Assembly: GCA_028716085.1 (NCBI GenBank)
Contig: JAQUQM010000008.1
Location: forward strand, 1-37,801
Origin: Dehalococcoidia bacterium
GTDB taxonomy: Bacteria > Chloroflexota > Dehalococcoidia > GIF9 > UBA5629
Reading direction: 5' to 3'
Length of the DNA stretch: 37,801 nucleotides
Shown here: positions 1 to 6,870 of the stretch, piece after piece
Layout: the number at the start of each line of letters is the position of its first letter
Numbering within the stretch: position 1 is the stretch's first letter
The notes under the pieces: generated by a model
Told to the model about the DNA's origin: nothing
Database searches by the model: none
The model's input: only the letters and a program-made list of their open reading frames with translations
Made by a program: the position numbers and the translations under genes

Positions 1-112
1 AAAGCAGATTATCGGCGTCACAGAGGCTTAACAAAAGAGCATAGAATTCAATATATCCGTTGGTATTGTTATTACCAAAATGAACCAAATTAGCAACTTT
101 TTTTCAGTATTA

Positions 113-484
113 TGCCCGCAATGACGTATGACCGACCATGTCATTGCGAGCGATAGCGAAGCAATCTACTGCATTGCGTTATGATAGGCCAGGGGATTGC
201 CACGTCGCCTGCGGGCTTCTCGCAATGACGTGTGGTGAATAAAGGACTCACAATGGCGTATGACCGATCATGTCATTGCGATCCCGATAACATCGGGAGA
301 AGCAATCTACTGCATGGTATTGTGGCAGGCCAGGAGATTGCCACGTCGCCCCGATAGATCGGGACTCCTCGCAATGACGTACGACCGACCATGTCATTGC
401 GAGCGATAGCGAAGCAATCTACTGCATGGTATTGTGGCGGAGGGATTGCCACGTCGCCCCGATTACATCGGGGCTCGCAATGAC
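113..484. repeat. Intergenic palindromic repeat array, cluster 1
   Basis: Three imperfect units lie at 140-229, 272-378 and 393-484. Units 1 and 3 open with GTCATTGCGAG and close with its reverse complement CTCGCAATGAC; unit 2 has slightly decayed ends. Inside are AGCAATCTACTGCAT and GATTGCCACGTCGCC, and units 2 and 3 contain small CCGAT/ATCGG palindromes. The linkers share a GACGTATGACCGACCATG-like stretch, and 113-139 looks like the tail of a further unit. The whole unit can fold as a long hairpin. No transposase is present, so these look like non-autonomous or REP-like elements. Bases 1-112 hold nothing I recognise. Confidence 0.85.
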
Positions 485-506
485 AGAAAATTTTCTCCAA
501 AACCTC

Positions 507-533
507 TTGACATTAGCACGGACGTTCTATAAT
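507..533 (+). promoter_or_regulatory. Candidate sigma-70 promoter of recN
   Basis: TTGACA (507-512) and TATAAT (528-533) both match consensus. The spacer is 15 bp, shorter than ideal. The site lies just after the repeat array and about 45 bp before the recN start. Confidence 0.5.
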
Positions 534-580
534 ATTGGTAGTACAGATGTTTTAATAATGCCGTCTTGAGGAGGCGACAC

Positions 581-2320
581 ATGTTAGGTGAACTGCATAT
601 TAAGAACTTTGCTGTGATAAAGGACATTGCTATCCGTTTCGCGCCCGGTATGAACGTTATCAGTGGTGAGGAGGGATCGGGTAAGTCGCTGCTTGTGGAT
701 GCGCTGAGTTTGATCATGGGGGCGCGCGCGCCGGGAGGGCTCATCCGCAGCGGCGCGGCATCTGCACGCATCGAGGCCATCTTCTGGCCGCCCGAGGATA
801 TCGCCGAGAAAATGAACGGCATGCTGGAGGACAGCGGCATCGAGCCGGAAAGCAACGGCATGATGCTGATCTCCAGGGACTTCCAGGACGGCGGCAAAAG
901 CGTCTCCAGGGTGAACAACCGCGCCGTGCCGCTCTCGTTCCTCAAACAAATGGGCAAGTACCTCCTCGATATCCACGGGCAGATGGAGTACCTCTCGCTG
1001 CTCGACTCCGCCAACCAGTTGAACCTTGTGGACGCCCACGGCGGGCTGACGGAGCAGCGGAAAAACATAAAACACATTATTGAAGAGCTGCGGGCGAAGG
1101 AGAAGGAGATAGCGGCCACCGATAACCTGGAGAAGGAAGGCTATATTGAGCTGCTGCAGTACCAGGTGGAGGAGATAGACCGGGCCAATCTGGAAACATT
1201 TAACGAGGATGAGATAGTGGAGCAGCGCGACGTGCTGCGGCGCGCCGAAGCCATCTGCGGCGGGTGCCTGGAAGCTTACAGCAACCTCTACGGCGATGAG
1301 CGGTCGGCATCCGTGCTGCTGCATAAGACCATCACCACGCTGCGCGGATTGAGCGCCACGGATAAGAACCTTGTGCAATATAAAGAACGGCTGGAGGCCA
1401 TGGCGGCCAATATAGAGGAGTCGGCCCATGAAATGCGCGCCTACTCCGAAAGCATCCAGAACAGCGAAAACCTGCTGCAGGAGATTGAGCAGCGCCTGGA
1501 TAGCATCGCTTCTCTCAAGCGCAAGTACGGCGGCAGCGTGAAGGCCATACTGGCCTTCCGCGACAAGTCGCTGGCGGAGCTGGAGTCGCTGCAGAACCTG
1601 CAGGAGCGGCGTGAAAAGCTGGAGGAGGAGAGGCAGGGACTGAGGGCCGGCTCAGCGAAGGCAGCCGAGGAGCTCTCGCTGGCCAGGCGCAAGTCCGCGG
1701 CGAAGCTGGTCAAGCTGGTCAATGAGGAGCTTACCGACCTGGGGCTGAACTGGGCCAAGTTCGATGTTACATTAACACGAAGAGAGGACGCCGACGGGCT
1801 GTGCATTGCGGGCAAGTGCTACGGGTTTACAGCCGACGGCATAGACAGGGTGGAGTTCCAGGTTGCCACCAATCCGGGTGAGCCGATGCGGTCGATGGCC
1901 GCCATTGCCTCCGGCGGCGAAACGAGCCGCATCGTGCTTGCCATCAAGAGCGCGCTGAAGAAGGCCGACCCCATACCCACGCTGGTCTTCGACGAGATCG
2001 ACATGGGTGTGGGCGGCAGGAGCGCCGACTCGGTGGGCCGCAAGCTGGCCTCGCTGGCCGGCTTCCACCAGGTGCTGTGCATCACGCACCTGCCGCAGAT
2101 CGCCTGCTTCGGCGACGCCCATTTCAGGCTGGTAAAGGATGTGGAGGGCGGACGCGCCTCAACTAAAGTGGAGATGATCGAGGGCAGCGGCAGGCTTAAG
2201 GAGCTGGCGGCCATGCTGGGCTCGGAGAGCAACGGCAACGTCATGCTCAAGGGCGCCGAGGCGCTGGTGAAAAGCGCGGACAAATGGAAGAACGAGGCCA
2301 GGGAGCCGGCGCTGGTCTGA
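581..2320 (+). CDS. recN: DNA repair protein RecN
   Basis: RecN is an SMC-like ATPase that acts at double-strand breaks in recombinational repair. The 579-residue product has the family layout. An N-terminal ATPase half carries the P-loop GEEGSGKS at residues 29-36. Long coiled coils follow (about 150-370). The C-terminal half has the signature ASGGETSRIVLAIKSAL and a Walker B TLVFDEIDMGVGG near residues 467-479, then ITHLPQIA. I chose ATG 581 because GAGGAGG at 568-574 sits 6 bases upstream; an in-frame TTG at 566 overlaps this site. The P-loop has E and S where most RecN proteins have GETGAGKS. Length is normal. The gene converges on the alcohol dehydrogenase gene with a 48-bp gap and no clear terminator. 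Confidence 0.96.
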   Translation: MLGELHIKNFAVIKDIAIRFAPGMNVISGEEGSGKSLLVDALSLIMGARAPGGLIRSGAASARIEAIFWPPEDIAEKMNGMLEDSGIEPESNGMMLISRDFQDGGKSVSRVNNRAVPLSFLKQMGKYLLDIHGQMEYLSLLDSANQLNLVDAHGGLTEQRKNIKHIIEELRAKEKEIAATDNLEKEGYIELLQYQVEEIDRANLETFNEDEIVEQRDVLRRAEAICGGCLEAYSNLYGDERSASVLLHKTITTLRGLSATDKNLVQYKERLEAMAANIEESAHEMRAYSESIQNSENLLQEIEQRLDSIASLKRKYGGSVKAILAFRDKSLAELESLQNLQERREKLEEERQGLRAGSAKAAEELSLARRKSAAKLVKLVNEELTDLGLNWAKFDVTLTRREDADGLCIAGKCYGFTADGIDRVEFQVATNPGEPMRSMAAIASGGETSRIVLAIKSALKKADPIPTLVFDEIDMGVGGRSADSVGRKLASLAGFHQVLCITHLPQIACFGDAHFRLVKDVEGGRASTKVEMIEGSGRLKELAAMLGSESNGNVMLKGAEALVKSADKWKNEAREPALV

Positions 2321-2368
2321 ACCCCTGCAACCCGTGAACCTGCATATTTGCCCTGGGGACAAGACGGA

Positions 2369-3514
2369 TTAGCAGGAGTTCTTGTAAATACTGACGATGG
2401 CCGGGACGTCCAGCGGGGTGGGGTGGAAGGCCACCCACGGCGCGGTCTTACAGGCGTTGGCAGCCAGCTTTTCGAAGTCGGATTCCCTGATGCCCAGGTC
2501 CTTCAGCGTAAACAGCATGCCGACCTTTTTAAGCCATTTCTCCGTGGCGGCTATGCCGTCCGTCTCGCCGAAGACCTTCTCGCCGAGCTGCTTGAACTTC
2601 GCCTCCCTTACCGGCAGCGTGTACTTCATCCATGCAAGCAGCAGCGCGGCCAGTCCGTCGCCGTGCGCAATATCATATTCGCCGCTGAGCGCGTGCTCAA
2701 GCCCGTGCATGGACATCAAGCCCGTGCCGCCGCCCAGGTTGGCGAACTGGGAGCAGGCGATGGTGCTGGCCCAGGTCATGCGCGAGCGGTACTCGATGTC
2801 GTCGAGCTTGTTGAGCAACAGGGGCAGGGTATCCACCACGGTTTTCATGCAGCTTTCCCTCAGGGAATCGTTGATCAGCGTGCTTTCATGGGCCGTGATA
2901 TAGGCTTCCACGAGGTGGCAGAAGATGTCCACACCGCCCTGCGCCGTGGTCCTGGCAGGCAGGGAAAGGGTGAGTGCGGGATCGATGATGGACAGGGTGG
3001 GATGGGTCTCGGGTTTCATAACGGGCACCTTCTCGTGCGTTTCCCATTTGGTGATCACAGCGCCGTTGTTGGCCTCCGAGCCACTGGCAGCCACGGTGGG
3101 CACCAGCACGATGGGCGGGACCCTGCCTTTGGACGTAACCTTGTTCACATAGTGGTCCCAGATGGACTCGGTGCTGCTGCTGGCAAGGGCGATGCACTTG
3201 GAAGCGTCCATGGTGCTGCCGCCGCCCATGCCGATGACCACCTGCACGCCATTCTCGCGGGCTATTTTGGCGCCTTCATCGACTGTGGATGAACGGGGGT
3301 TGGGCTCGACTTTTTCAAAGGTGATGGCTTTAACGCCCTTCTCTTCAAGGTCTTTAAGGACTTTGTCCAGCACGCCCGTACGGCGCATGCTGCCGCCTTT
3401 GCCTGTGGCTAACAGCGCCACCTTGCCCAGCTTCGCGACCTCCTTGCCGAGCTGCGCCAGGCTGCCGGCGCCGATGATGAACCTGGTGGGTATATAGAAC
3501 CTTGAAATACTCAT
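2369..3514 (-). CDS. Iron-containing alcohol dehydrogenase (butanol dehydrogenase/YqhD-like)
   Basis: This is a group III, metal-dependent NAD(P)H alcohol/aldehyde oxidoreductase of 381 residues, a normal length. The N-terminal half has the dinucleotide-binding signature GMGGGSTMDASK. The C-terminal half has the iron ligands in VDIFCHLVEAY (Asp and His) and in HGLEHALSGEYDIAHGDGLA (two His), the latter typical of the BdhA/YqhD branch. The start is supported by GGAGG about 8 bases upstream. The physiological substrate is unknown; interconversion of small aldehydes and alcohols is the family role. It stands alone between recN (convergent) and repeat cluster 2. Two 8-bp palindromes upstream may be regulatory. 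Confidence 0.93.
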   Translation of the reverse strand: MSISRFYIPTRFIIGAGSLAQLGKEVAKLGKVALLATGKGGSMRRTGVLDKVLKDLEEKGVKAITFEKVEPNPRSSTVDEGAKIARENGVQVVIGMGGGSTMDASKCIALASSSTESIWDHYVNKVTSKGRVPPIVLVPTVAASGSEANNGAVITKWETHEKVPVMKPETHPTLSIIDPALTLSLPARTTAQGGVDIFCHLVEAYITAHESTLINDSLRESCMKTVVDTLPLLLNKLDDIEYRSRMTWASTIACSQFANLGGGTGLMSMHGLEHALSGEYDIAHGDGLAALLLAWMKYTLPVREAKFKQLGEKVFGETDGIAATEKWLKKVGMLFTLKDLGIRESDFEKLAANACKTAPWVAFHPTPLDVPAIVSIYKNSC

Positions 3515-3540
3515 GATTACCGCCTCCGTCAGTATTTTGG

Positions 3541-3567
3541 AACCGGTTGATGCTCTGATTACCGGTA
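3541..3567. promoter_or_regulatory. Paired ACCGGT palindromes upstream of the alcohol dehydrogenase
   Basis: AACCGGTT (3541-3548) and TACCGGTA (3560-3567) are perfect 8-bp palindromes with centres 19 bp apart, close to two helical turns. They lie 27-53 bp upstream of the dehydrogenase start. This is the layout expected of two half-operators for a dimeric regulator. No regulator is identified. Confidence 0.3.
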
Positions 3568-3620
3568 AGTATTAGAGATGATAGCAGAATTTGTAGTTAA
3601 ATTGAAGACGATTATAAAAT

Positions 3621-4096
3621 GTCATTGCGAGCCCCGATCTATCGGGACGCGGCAATCTCTGCGTAAACTGTCATTGCGAGGCACAACGTGCCGCGGCAAT
3701 CTCCTGGCCTGCGCTAATACCGTGCAGCAGATTGCTTCGCTGCCTGCCACGCCTTCGGCTCGCAGCTTCGGCTCACCGCAATGACGTGGGGGCTCAATTG
3801 TCATTCCGGGGAACCGCAGGCGACGTGGCAATCTCCTGGCCTGCGCTAATATCATGCAGCAGATTGCTTCGCTGCCTGCCACGCCTTCGGCTCGCAGCTT
3901 CGGCTCACCGCAATGACGTGGGGGCTCAATTGTCCTTCCGGGGAACCGCAGGCGACGTGGCAATCTCTGCGTAAACTGTCATTGCGAGGAGCCCGCAGGC
4001 GACGTGGCAATCTCCTGGCCTGCGCTAATATCATGCAGCAGATTGCTTCGCTACCTGCCACGCCTTCGGCTCGCAGCTTCGGCTCACCGCAATGAC
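3621..4096. repeat. Intergenic palindromic repeat array, cluster 2
   Basis: There are three near-identical units of about 116-119 bp at 3670-3785, 3800-3917 and 3978-4096, plus partial units at 3621-3669 and 3932-3977. Full units start with GTCATTGCGAG or GTCATTCCGGG and end with CACCGCAATGAC. They share CAATCTCCTGGCCTGCGCTA, CAGCAGATTGCTTCGCT and GCCACGCCTTCGGCTCGCAG. The junction CAATCTCTGCGTAAACT occurs twice, which suggests segmental duplication inside the array. The outer ends match cluster 1 but the cores differ. Open frames here are repeat artefacts. Confidence 0.88.
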
Positions 4097-4099
4097 GTG

Positions 4100-4873
4100 T
4101 TAAGTTACGGAATTCCTTAATGTACCCAGCCCTTCGATGCGGATTTCCACGGTGTCGCCGTGCTTGAGCGGGCCCACGCCTTCGGGCGTGCCGGTGGCGA
4201 TGACGTCGCCGGGGTAAAGCGTCATGATGCCTGTGATGAAGCTCACCAGCCTGGGTATGCCGAAGATAAGGTCGGTCGTGTTGCCCGATTGCTTCACTGT
4301 CCCGTTCACGAAGGTCTCGATTTGCAGGTTGAAGGGCGATATCGTGGTGTCGATCCAGGGCCCGATCGGGGCGAAGGTGTCATGGCCCTTGGCGCGCGTC
4401 CACTGGCCGTCCTTGCGCTGCGCCACGCGGTCGGTGACGTCGTTAAAGCAGGTATAGCCGAGCACGTAGTCAGCAAAACGATCCTCGGGAATATTCCTGG
4501 CGGTTTTGCCCATGACCACGGCCAGCTCGCATTCATAATCGATCCTCTCCGCATCAGGCGGCAGGACTATTTTATCGTCCGGGCCGATAACGGCGGAGGA
4601 GGGCTTAAGGAAGAGCAGGGGCAGCTCGGGGAGGGTCATCTTGAGCTCATCAGCGTGGTGCCGGTAGTTCACACCAAGGCAGACTATCTTGGTGGGCTGG
4701 CAGGGCGGTAGCAGCTTTGTCCTGGCGAGGTCGTATTCAGAGCCGTCGGGCACAAAGACCACGTGGTTTTTATCCGGCCTGGTGAAGGGGCCGCCGCGGT
4801 GTCCGCGTATGACGCTGCCCTCCAGTATGCCGTAGCGGGACTGGTCCCTGTATCTGAACCTGACTATCTTCAA
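4100..4873 (-). CDS. Fumarylacetoacetate hydrolase (FAH) family protein
   Basis: The family comprises Mg/Mn-dependent hydrolases, decarboxylases and isomerases of beta-dicarbonyl or 2-hydroxydienoate acids, for example HpcE-type isomerases and acylpyruvases. The 257-residue product has the short N-terminal segment and full catalytic barrel. IVCLGVNYRHHADE is the typical lid and entry motif. The metal-binding acidic residues lie in ERIDYECELAVVMGK, and YTCFNDVTDR and GDVIATGTPEGVG are family hallmarks. The start is TTG, with GGAG 10 bases upstream. It begins 32 bp after the CDF exporter gene on the same strand, so it could be read through from the riboswitch-controlled promoter. The exact substrate cannot be told from sequence. 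Confidence 0.9.
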   Translation of the reverse strand: MKIVRFRYRDQSRYGILEGSVIRGHRGGPFTRPDKNHVVFVPDGSEYDLARTKLLPPCQPTKIVCLGVNYRHHADELKMTLPELPLLFLKPSSAVIGPDDKIVLPPDAERIDYECELAVVMGKTARNIPEDRFADYVLGYTCFNDVTDRVAQRKDGQWTRAKGHDTFAPIGPWIDTTISPFNLQIETFVNGTVKQSGNTTDLIFGIPRLVSFITGIMTLYPGDVIATGTPEGVGPLKHGDTVEIRIEGLGTLRNSVT

Positions 4874-4905
4874 TCCTGTTGTGCTCCGCTGTATAACTGT
4901 AGCAC

Positions 4906-5877
4906 TTATTTCTTGCCGTGGCTTAACTGGAACGCCATGCGCTCCTCCTCGGTAAGCAGGCAGCCGGCGATACAGGCCTTCTTGCAGCTGCCGTCGCAGG
5001 GCTCGATGTGCACAGTGATGTCGGCGCCCTCCAGCTTTTCCTTGATCTCAGCTTCCATTTTCTCGGCTATGGCGTGCGAATCGGTAACCGTCATGGACGG
5101 GTCGACTACCACATGAAGGTCGATGAACTTGGAGGCTCCCGATTGCCTGAGGCGGACGCGGTGGATGGAGCGTACTTTGGGATACCAGCTCTGAAAATAG
5201 CCGGACAGCCAGGCCACCTCGTGCAAGGGAGGCCGGGTATCGATAAGGTCCTTGATGGCATCTATGGTGAGGTGCAGCGCGGCGCGAAAGATGAGCAGGG
5301 CAACGATGATGGCCGCCACAGGGTCGAGCCAGTAGAGGTTGCTGCCCGGCCAGACGATATTGCCCGCCCAGATCAGGGCCAGCCCGGCTACTACTCCCGC
5401 TGACGTATAGACGTCGGTGCGCAGGTGCCAGGCATCGGCGATGAGGGCGGGTGACCTGGTCTTTTTGCCCACCGTAAAGAGAAGCTGCGAGATGGTGATG
5501 TTGGCGATCACAGAAAAGCCCATCACGATAATGCCGGGACCTACAGTTTCCAGAGTATGGGGATGGATCAGCTTGTTTACGGCTTCGGCCACTATCCAGA
5601 TCGCAGCTATAAAGATAAGCAGGGCTTCGGCCAGCGCCGAGATATCCTCCACCTTGCCATGCCCGAAGGGGTGTTCGGCATCGGCCTTTTTACCCGAGAT
5701 CCTCACGGCGAAGAGCGCGATGAAGGATGCAATGAGGTCCATGGAGGAGTGCGCCGCCTCGGAAAGCACGGATATGGAGCCTATGGCCACGCCGGTGATC
5801 AGCTTGAGGACCACCAGCACGCTATTGGAAACGACCGATAGCAGGGCTACCAGTACCTTCTGTTTCTGTTTATCCAT
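4906..5877 (-). CDS. Cation diffusion facilitator (CDF) metal exporter
   Basis: This proton-coupled divalent-metal exporter of the inner membrane has 323 residues and about six transmembrane helices. The transport site motifs are H43-x3-D47 in TM2 and H151-x3-D155 in TM5, the HD/HD pattern of zinc-type CDFs. HPFGHGK (residues 69-75) follows TM2. The C-terminal cytoplasmic domain has the usual ferredoxin-like fold signature. It ends in an added tail with four evenly spaced cysteines, C294, C298, C302 and C306. I prefer ATG 5877. The in-frame GTG at 5904 falls inside the leader terminator loop. No strong ribosome site is visible; the nearest G-run is about 14 bases upstream. The leader matches a NiCo riboswitch, pointing to Co2+/Ni2+ export. 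Confidence 0.92.
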   Translation of the reverse strand: MDKQKQKVLVALLSVVSNSVLVVLKLITGVAIGSISVLSEAAHSSMDLIASFIALFAVRISGKKADAEHPFGHGKVEDISALAEALLIFIAAIWIVAEAVNKLIHPHTLETVGPGIIVMGFSVIANITISQLLFTVGKKTRSPALIADAWHLRTDVYTSAGVVAGLALIWAGNIVWPGSNLYWLDPVAAIIVALLIFRAALHLTIDAIKDLIDTRPPLHEVAWLSGYFQSWYPKVRSIHRVRLRQSGASKFIDLHVVVDPSMTVTDSHAIAEKMEAEIKEKLEGADITVHIEPCDGSCKKACIAGCLLTEEERMAFQLSHGKK

Positions 5878-5886
5878 TTTTAATAC

Positions 5887-5918
5887 AAAAACCCCGCAGG
5901 ACACCCAGTCCCACGGAG
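5887..5918 (-). terminator. Riboswitch expression-platform terminator
   Basis: Read on the minus strand, CUCCGUGGGAC (5918-5908) pairs along all 11 positions, with wobbles, to GUCCUGCGGGG (5902-5892). The loop is five bases (UGGGU) and UUUUU follows (5891-5887). The 5' arm takes in the 3' strand of aptamer helix P4 and the conserved GGGAC junction. The stem also covers most of the 3' strand of P1. Terminator and aptamer are therefore mutually exclusive, as expected for an ON switch. Confidence 0.8.
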
Positions 5919-5982
5919 CTTTACCGTTGCAATTCGCCCGACTGCACCCCGTTTAAACACGGGGCCGCCTGATCCAAGTTGT
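5901..5982 (-). promoter_or_regulatory. NiCo (cobalt/nickel) riboswitch aptamer
   Basis: The minus-strand RNA reads, in order: P1 5' strand ACAACUUGG (5982-5974); AUCAGGC; P2 CCCCGU/ACGGGG (5964-5959 and 5952-5947); GCAGUCGGGC; a short P3; GCAAC; P4 ACGG/CCGU; GUGGGA; P1 3' strand CUGGGUGU (5908-5901). These elements match, in sequence and order, the four-way-junction NiCo class I recall from the Clostridium scindens structure (AGCAGGC, GCAGCCGGGC, GGCAAC, GUGGGACAG). The position directly ahead of a CDF gene is the classic context. P1 is wobble-rich and P3 is shorter than usual. Confidence 0.82.
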
Positions 5983-5986
5983 TTTA

Positions 5987-6015
5987 ATTATAAATAGTGC
6001 ACGTATTTGCGTCAA
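5987..6015 (-). promoter_or_regulatory. Promoter of the riboswitch-CDF transcript
   Basis: On the minus strand TTGACG (6015-6010) and TATAAT (5992-5987) are separated by exactly 17 bp. Initiation about 7 bases downstream would begin the RNA at about 5980, right at the 5' edge of aptamer helix P1. Just upstream, 6026-6046 holds an inverted repeat (GGGTGGGCT/AGCCACCC) of unknown role. Confidence 0.75.
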
Positions 6016-6065
6016 TTTGAAAACAGGGTGGGCTATGCAGCCACCCGGGAGGTATGACGGGGATA

Positions 6066-6094
6066 TTCCATAATGGCAGGTTGATTGGTATAAT
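6066..6094 (+). promoter_or_regulatory. Candidate promoter of the Crp/Fnr regulator
   Basis: TATAAT at 6089-6094 is a perfect -10. A weak -35, TTCCAT (6066-6071), lies 17 bp upstream. Transcription would start inside the palindrome at 6098-6120. Confidence 0.45.
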
Positions 6095-6097
6095 GGC

Positions 6098-6120
6098 TCA
6101 CAAATATAGTATATCTGTGA
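6098..6120. promoter_or_regulatory. 23-bp palindrome over the crp/fnr-like gene start site
   Basis: TCACA-a-ATATA-g-TATAT-c-TGTGA is an inverted repeat, perfect except for one a/c pair and the central base. The outer TCACA/TGTGA arms resemble outward-facing CRP half-sites, though the spacing is not the E. coli TGTGA-N6-TCACA form. It covers the expected transcription start, 8 bp before the ATG. An autorepressor operator is the simplest reading. Confidence 0.5.
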
Positions 6121-6127
6121 AGATGCC

Positions 6128-6796
6128 ATGACGATCAATGCGGAGAACCTGGGAAAGCTGAAGTATTTCGCCGGCCTGGAGCCCGGCCAGCTATCCAATA
6201 TGACCCTGCTTTTTACAGAGAAGGCATTCGTCAAGGGCCAGACCATAATTGCCGAGGATGATGTCAACGAGCAGGTGCATTTCGTGAGCTCGGGCGTGGT
6301 CAAGATTTTCAAAACCTCTTCCGAGGGCAAGGAGCAGATCATCAAGCTGGTCAGGCCAGGCGAATCGTTTAACGACATTCCCGTTTTCAATCAGGGACCG
6401 TGTCCCTACAGCGCCCAGGCGCTGGGAAACGCGGTAATCTACCGCATCGACAGGAAGGACCTGCTGCCGATGATGAAAAGCAACTGGACGGTAACGGCCA
6501 ATGCGCTGGCGGCGGTGGCAGAGCAATCGCGGCTGCTGCTGCAGCTTGTGGAAGACCTTTCCTTCAAGAACGTTACGGGAAGGGTGGCCAAAATCCTGCT
6601 GCAGCACTCTGTGCCGGGACCGGAGGGTGCGCCCAGGCTGACGCAGTATGAGATGGCGGCCATGGCAGGCACGGCGAGGGAAGTGGTGGGGCGATCGCTC
6701 AAGGCGCTGGAAGACGGCGGGGCCATTCGGCTGGAAGGACACCGCATGGTAATAGTGGATAAAGAATACCTGAAACAACTGGCCGGATTGAACTAA
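6128..6796 (+). CDS. Crp/Fnr-family transcriptional regulator
   Basis: The 222-residue product has the two-domain Crp/Fnr build. The cyclic-nucleotide-binding-like beta roll spans about residues 10-125 (FVKGQTIIAEDDVNEQVHFV, GVVKIFKTSSEGKEQIIKLV). A long dimerisation helix follows at about 120-145. The C-terminal winged helix has the recognition segment EMAAMAGTAREVVGRSLKAL near residues 178-197. Only one cysteine is visible, so there is no FNR-type Fe-S cluster, and the effector cannot be assigned. The ribosome site is weak and the leader short. A ferredoxin gene follows 74 bp downstream. The palindrome over its own start suggests autoregulation. It is divergent from the riboswitch-controlled exporter. 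Confidence 0.9.
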   Translation: MTINAENLGKLKYFAGLEPGQLSNMTLLFTEKAFVKGQTIIAEDDVNEQVHFVSSGVVKIFKTSSEGKEQIIKLVRPGESFNDIPVFNQGPCPYSAQALGNAVIYRIDRKDLLPMMKSNWTVTANALAAVAEQSRLLLQLVEDLSFKNVTGRVAKILLQHSVPGPEGAPRLTQYEMAAMAGTAREVVGRSLKALEDGGAIRLEGHRMVIVDKEYLKQLAGLN

Positions 6797-6821
6797 TGTG
6801 ATTTTGGTTACTGTAAATGTG

Positions 6822-6850
6822 TTGCAATAATTGTAAATTAGTGGTAAATA
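6822..6850 (+). promoter_or_regulatory. Possible ferredoxin promoter
   Basis: TTGCAA (6822-6827) and TAAATA (6845-6850) with a 17-bp spacer lie between the regulator and the ferredoxin. Both hexamers are only partial matches. Read-through from the regulator gene is also possible. Confidence 0.3.
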
Positions 6851-6870
6851 ATATTGCGGAGGCGCAGTAA

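Noticed and set aside
566-580. TTG start for recN at 566
   Set aside because: It overlaps the GAGGAGG ribosome site that serves ATG 581.
273-1429. Minus-strand open frames over cluster 1 and recN, up to 281 codons
   Set aside because: They are shadows of recN's GC-rich codons or repeat sequence; the plus-strand recN has clear domains and a ribosome site.
2348-3292. Plus-strand 314-codon frame
   Set aside because: It is antisense to the alcohol dehydrogenase, with low-complexity Gly/His/Arg-rich translation and no family resemblance.
3578-4095. Several open frames within repeat cluster 2
   Set aside because: They are made of the repeat units themselves, occur on both strands and have no ribosome sites or protein-like conservation.
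113-4096. Repeat clusters as CRISPR arrays
   Set aside because: Units are 90-119 bp, vary in length, have no regular unique spacers, and no cas genes are present.
5878-5904. GTG start for the CDF exporter at 5904
   Set aside because: It lies within the leader terminator and has no ribosome site; homology begins at MDKQKQK.
6026-6046. GGGTGGGCT/AGCCACCC hairpin as a terminator
   Set aside because: No U-run on either side; it sits between divergent promoters and has no gene ending into it.
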